Positions 60,174-64,000 of a stretch of DNA of 64,000 bases are shown here, one piece after another. The position numbers were made by a program, and so were the translations under genes. Origin of the DNA: Siphonodentalium dalli. Lineage: Eukaryota; Mollusca; Scaphopoda; Gadilida; Siphonodentaliidae. The stretch spans positions 5,309,314-5,373,313 of the forward strand of contig CP136068.1 of the NCBI GenBank assembly GCA_032622095.1, read 5' to 3'. Every line of letters starts with the position of its first letter. Within the stretch, counting starts at the first letter, position 1. Under the pieces are notes generated by a model. The model had not been told where the DNA came from and did no database searches. It worked only from the letters and a program-made list of their open reading frames with translations.

Positions 60174-61858
60174 TCAATCGAATTCTGCGCTGTTGCTTAA
60201 ATTACACTCGTCAATTCCGTCAACCTCGTCATCGCTTTCTACACAATCATCTGCCTCATCCTCATCAAATGCTTCACTCAATCCGCTATCGGTGATATCA
60301 CACATAATGGATGAAATCTCACTCGGAAATGGTTCTGCGGTCCAATTAATCTGACAATCAGCATTCCAATCATCAAGTCAAGTATATAAGCTGAAACACT
60401 GGTCGCACAGGGAAGTTTCTGAGTTTCGACATTTTCAAAGGTGTGCGCGATACAATCGATAAGTTTACTTTTGGTCGTCTTCTGTCGTGTTCCATCTGGA
60501 TGCACCAAGCATGTAGGAACAGCACCTAAACAATAGCACAATGCTTTATAGATATCTACGGGACATTTCGCAGTGTCAGAGTACGCAAGAAGCTTGGCAA
60601 GAACATCCCTCTCCATTGCAACTTCTCGGACTTTCAACTTATCATTAGAGATAACCTTCACTTTACTGCTAGCATCCTTGAAAGTGTGAAATTTGACACG
60701 TTTGATTGGACTGAAGAAGGCATCACGGGTATCATTCGATGAGCACAGGGTGTTCAAAAAGTTGTCTGCCCTCTGTTTCCCGGAAACCGCACACTTGGTC
60801 ACAGGGTCTGCTATATCGATGGATACTGGCGCCCCTGAAGACAAATTGTATAGTTTACATTCATCCAAGTCACTACTGAAAGGGTTAACGAATTCCTCGC
60901 GTATTACGCGTAAGACATCCTGGACTTTTCTCTCTGAAAGGCTGATACGACTTGCTCTGCAGGACTTATGAGGATTATCAATGGAACTCTGCAAACCAAC
61001 TACATCATATAACATATCCTTCAATCTGGCCATTTGTGGTCTGTTGAGTACCCATTTTTCATAAGATCCATGGTTCCAGGCAAACTGCTTGATACCCCCG
61101 GTACCTTGGCACTCCTGTTGAAGTTCTGCTCTCCTGCCTGGTCAGTAGGAACGCGACCCCCATTATGAGTACTACGACAGACTGACACACAGACATCCGT
61201 GAGCTCTCGGCAGCCGCTGGTAGCTAGCTTCTCTAATTGCCGAACATAGAATGTCCCATATATACCACGCGTAGTTCACCTCATTAAGTGCAAAGAACAA
61301 TGGTAATGAAAGCTTCCATGCGTACATGCGTGCATTGAAATCGCGTTCCTTGATGGCTGCATGGAGTATGTGCTGTATATCAACCACATCCAAAAACAAC
61401 ATCCATAACTTTGCCGTAAGACCCAAACCTCCAGTCCTGATACATTCCCGAAATATATCATATACCATAGTAAATTGCTTGACATCTGGATCATTCATCA
61501 GTTTAGTTTCATCTATTTGTTATGGGGTTGATGCCATTATAGTGAACATTGCATTAGGAATATGGATGTCTGGGGAGTATTGGGTGAATCTTTCGAACAG
61601 AAGTCTCTCTAAAGCATCCACGAAGTGTTCATGGACCAGCCAGGCTCGGTTGTAATGTTTACCTTTCATTGAGACTGCCCGTCGCTAATAAACCAGACTG
61701 GAATATTACATCTTCAAACCCACTGTCCTCGATTAGTTTGCCGAGAACACCAAAGTTTTCTTGCATTAAATGAAAGTCACCTAAATGAACGATAATATTT
61801 TTGAACTCCTCCGGGTAGTTCCAAACAGTCTGATAAACTTTAGACGCGGCACCATAGA
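60174..61858 (-). pseudogene. Fragment of a large uncharacterised invertebrate protein, broken
   Basis: Read from 61858 downward. The first part has IIVHLGDFHLMQENFGVLG and GFEDVIFQSGLLATGS; after a frameshift near 61667, HYNRAWLVHEHFVDALERLL; after TAA near 61520, LWMLFLDVVDIQHILHAAI and NEVNYAWYIWDIL. After another break near 61172 come GGIKQFAWNHGSYEKWVLNR and EEFVNPFSSDLDE. The later part has FFSPIKRVKFHTFKDA and TCLVHPDGTRQKTTKSKLID, then an acidic C-terminus ending at TGA 60174-60176. I recognise this order as that of long, repeated proteins in cnidarian and mollusc genomes; part resembles DUF6589 (uncertain). Function is unknown. Upstream sequence is displaced by the LINE at 61859. Confidence 0.6.
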
Positions 61859-64000
61859 TTCAAATTCAAATTAGTTTATTCATCAGATAACTATACATAA
61901 ATAAAAATATAACAATACATATAGAACAAACATAGATATCTGATGGGGAGGGATATGACTATTCAGTCGTCTTCCTGTCCCACCCCTAGGCCACTTCAGC
62001 TACACATCACTGCTGAGTCACTGTGCTATAAACAAAAGATATATTAATTGGAATTATAGGTTGTTTTTGTTAGTTTTTGTTGTTTTCAGTGAAAAGCGTA
62101 AGTTTAAGTATAAACTAAAAAATTCTTAAAACTAATTCTTACAGTCAGGACAAAAGGTGTTACTGCATTGAACTGTGTGAGGATACTTCTCTACAATTGA
62201 GTCTGCAAGACGTTTTTTGAAAGAATTTCTTAATGAGATAGAGCGTATATTTGACTTTAATAAATTCCATTTATGTGGAATAGCATGAAATGGCAAAAGA
62301 GAACTAAATGCGGTTCGGGGTACTTTTTCTTCTACGTCTCTGGAATGTCGTGTTTTCCCTTTCTTTTTCCATACCAAATAAGGAAGAGATTGTGGTATTG
62401 TTTTGTTTCTACAATCGAAAGCGAATAGGTTAACTCTTAAAGTATATAGGTCATGGATCTTCAGTATTTTACATTTTGCAAATAGGGGGTCTGTATGGCT
62501 CCTGTATCTTCTTAAATTTATAATGCATAAAGCCTTTTTCTGAATTGTCATTAATCTGTTACAGGATTTAGCATTCCCCCAAATCTCTATGCCATATAAT
62601 AAATGGCTTTGTATTAGTGTCAAGTAGAGGGTTTTCAGGCATAGATGGGGTAGAATATTTTTGGCTCGGTTTATAAAATAAAGCGATTGAGAAATCTTTG
62701 ATGCTGTTGATGCTACATGACTTTTAAAAGTTAGATTATCATCTATGTGGATTCCAAGAAATTTAAATGATTGTTTAGGGCAATCGTTACCAATTCTCTC
62801 TATCAATTGACCATCTAAGGTCAACTGGCGATTTCCACATCGATATTCCCCTCCGGTAGGTTGAATCAACATAAATTTGGTTTTCTCAATATTTAACGAT
62901 AATTTGTTAGCTTTACACCACTGGCTTATATTATTTAGTTCATTGTTGGCTCTCTTGAAGATAAAATCGAGGTTGTGATGTGACAGATAAGCTGTTGTGT
63001 CATCTGCATATGATAATATATTAAGATCTGTACTTCTGTGCATGTCATTGACATATAGTAAAAAAAAATCAAGGGCCCAAGAATTGAGCCCTGGGGCACT
63101 CCACATAATAAGGGAATTTTAGTGGATTTTGTATCATTTATTTCAACCAATTGAGTGCGATTATTTAGGTAACTCCTGAACCACTCGTTTGCAGTACCTC
63201 GTATACCATAGTTAGTCAATTTTGATAAAAGTATTTCATGATTAATGGAATCAAAGGCTTTTGAGAAATCTAAAAATATAGAAAGTGTACACGCCTTGGT
63301 TTTTTTATTATCATTATTCATAGCGACATCATTCAAAAATTTTAAGACTGGATGGATGGTAGAATTGTATTTTCTGTATCCAAATTGATTCGGGAAGAGT
63401 ATATTTCTGCTATTCAAATAGTTTGTGACACGTTTGTGAACAATATTTTCTAGTACTTTAGAGAAGGTAGTCAGAATACTTATTGGGCGATAATTACTTA
63501 TATCTTCTGACTGTCCAGATTTATAAAGAGGAATTACTTTTGCAATTTTCATGCCATCTGGGACAGATCCTGTTTCTAAAGATCGGTTGATGATGTGGGT
63601 AAGTGGGAGGGCAACTTCATTAACAATTATCTTCATAACAGAAGTAGAAATACCATTTATATCTAAGCTGCGTTTATCTTTCATTTGCTTGATTATTGAA
63701 ACAACTTCTTCAGGGCAAGTTGGGAACATAAACATGCTAGTTGATTGGGGTTTGTCAATATAATCTGTAAAATGATGTTTTGCTTGTGGTATGTTTTTTG
63801 CAACAAGATGTCCGATATTCGCAAAATATTCATTAAACTCATTTGCAATTCTCTCAGGTTCAACAATCTGTTGTCCATTAAGTTTAATATTTTTTGGGAC
63901 TCTTAGGATTCTCATACTGTAGTGCTTCTCTCATAATATTCCAAATTCTATGTGAGTCATTTTTGTATCTTGTTAACATAGTTTGATAGTAAACTTGTTT
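61859..64000 (-). mobile_element. Non-LTR retrotransposon (CR1/Jockey-like LINE), runs off the window
   Basis: The 3' end is at 61859 with aataaactaatttgaatttg-type tail sequence (minus strand), inside the reading of the pseudogene at 60174-61858. About 2.1 kb carry the reverse transcriptase half of ORF2. A short 3' tail without long poly(A) and an AATAAA near it fit CR1/L2/Jockey-type elements. The endonuclease would lie beyond position 64000. Confidence 0.88.
62132..64000 (-). pseudogene. LINE ORF2: reverse transcriptase, two frameshifts, partial
   Basis: Read from 64000 downward. An N-terminal linker region (KNDSHRIWNIMREALQYE) breaks near 63900. The reverse transcriptase then has KVIPLYKSGQSEDISNYRPI (fingers), FLDFSKAFDSINHEILLSKL (first catalytic Asp), GVPQGSILGPL, and, after a frame change in a T/A run near 63061-63069, YADDTTAYL with the two catalytic Asp near 63000. 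It continues through FKFLGIHIDDNLTF to a Cys-containing C-terminus (CSNTFCPDCKN) and stop at 62132. Both breaks are in A/T homopolymers, so a sequencing or assembly error is possible and the element may be young. Confidence 0.88.

Overview
The window reads as AT-rich nuclear DNA of a marine invertebrate, most plausibly a bivalve or other mollusc. Coding signal is sparse and mostly transposon-derived. The commonest repeats have tandem core units, ACGG/ACAG microsatellite tails and 3' hairpins, an architecture known from the bivalve 'pearl'/Helitron-associated elements. The species is an inference; no host gene can be named with certainty.

Layout. 1-3.3 kb: decayed tandem-core repeats. 3.6-4.3 kb: LINE ORF2 fragment. 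4.9-7.1 kb: a repeat copy split by a TTAA-flanked piggyBac-like non-autonomous element. 7.9-8.7 kb and 19.6-20.4 kb: inverted copies of one repeat. 11.9-18.2 kb: a young Ty3/Gypsy-like LTR retrotransposon with 903-bp LTRs (4 differences), intact gag, a canonical -1 frameshift heptamer at the gag stop, and a pol in which protease is fused in frame to the integrase C-terminus. It sits in a second copy of the repeat at 4.9 kb. 20.4-22.1 kb: Harbinger-like element. 24.8-25.2 kb: possible host exon. 27.6-29.6 kb: dead piggyBac transposase. 29.6-31.6 kb: tandem-core array. 32.9-34.5 kb: element with a perfect 8-bp target duplication. 36.9-41.1 kb: Gypsy remnant split by a hAT element whose transposase is open except for one stop. 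43.1-44.7 kb: two MITEs that appear to have moved as one composite unit. 46.8 kb and 54.2-54.5 kb: two minus-strand exons with good splice sites, possibly one ARM/HEAT-like host gene. 51.6-52.5 kb: small TIR element. 55.6-57.3 kb: three head-to-tail elements carrying NRF1-like palindromes. 60.2-61.9 kb: decayed member of a large uncharacterised invertebrate protein family, cut by a LINE running to the window end.

The elements date each other by nesting. Several insertions have an uninterrupted paralogue in the window, so target duplications can be read directly. No rRNA, tRNA or CRISPR array was recognised.
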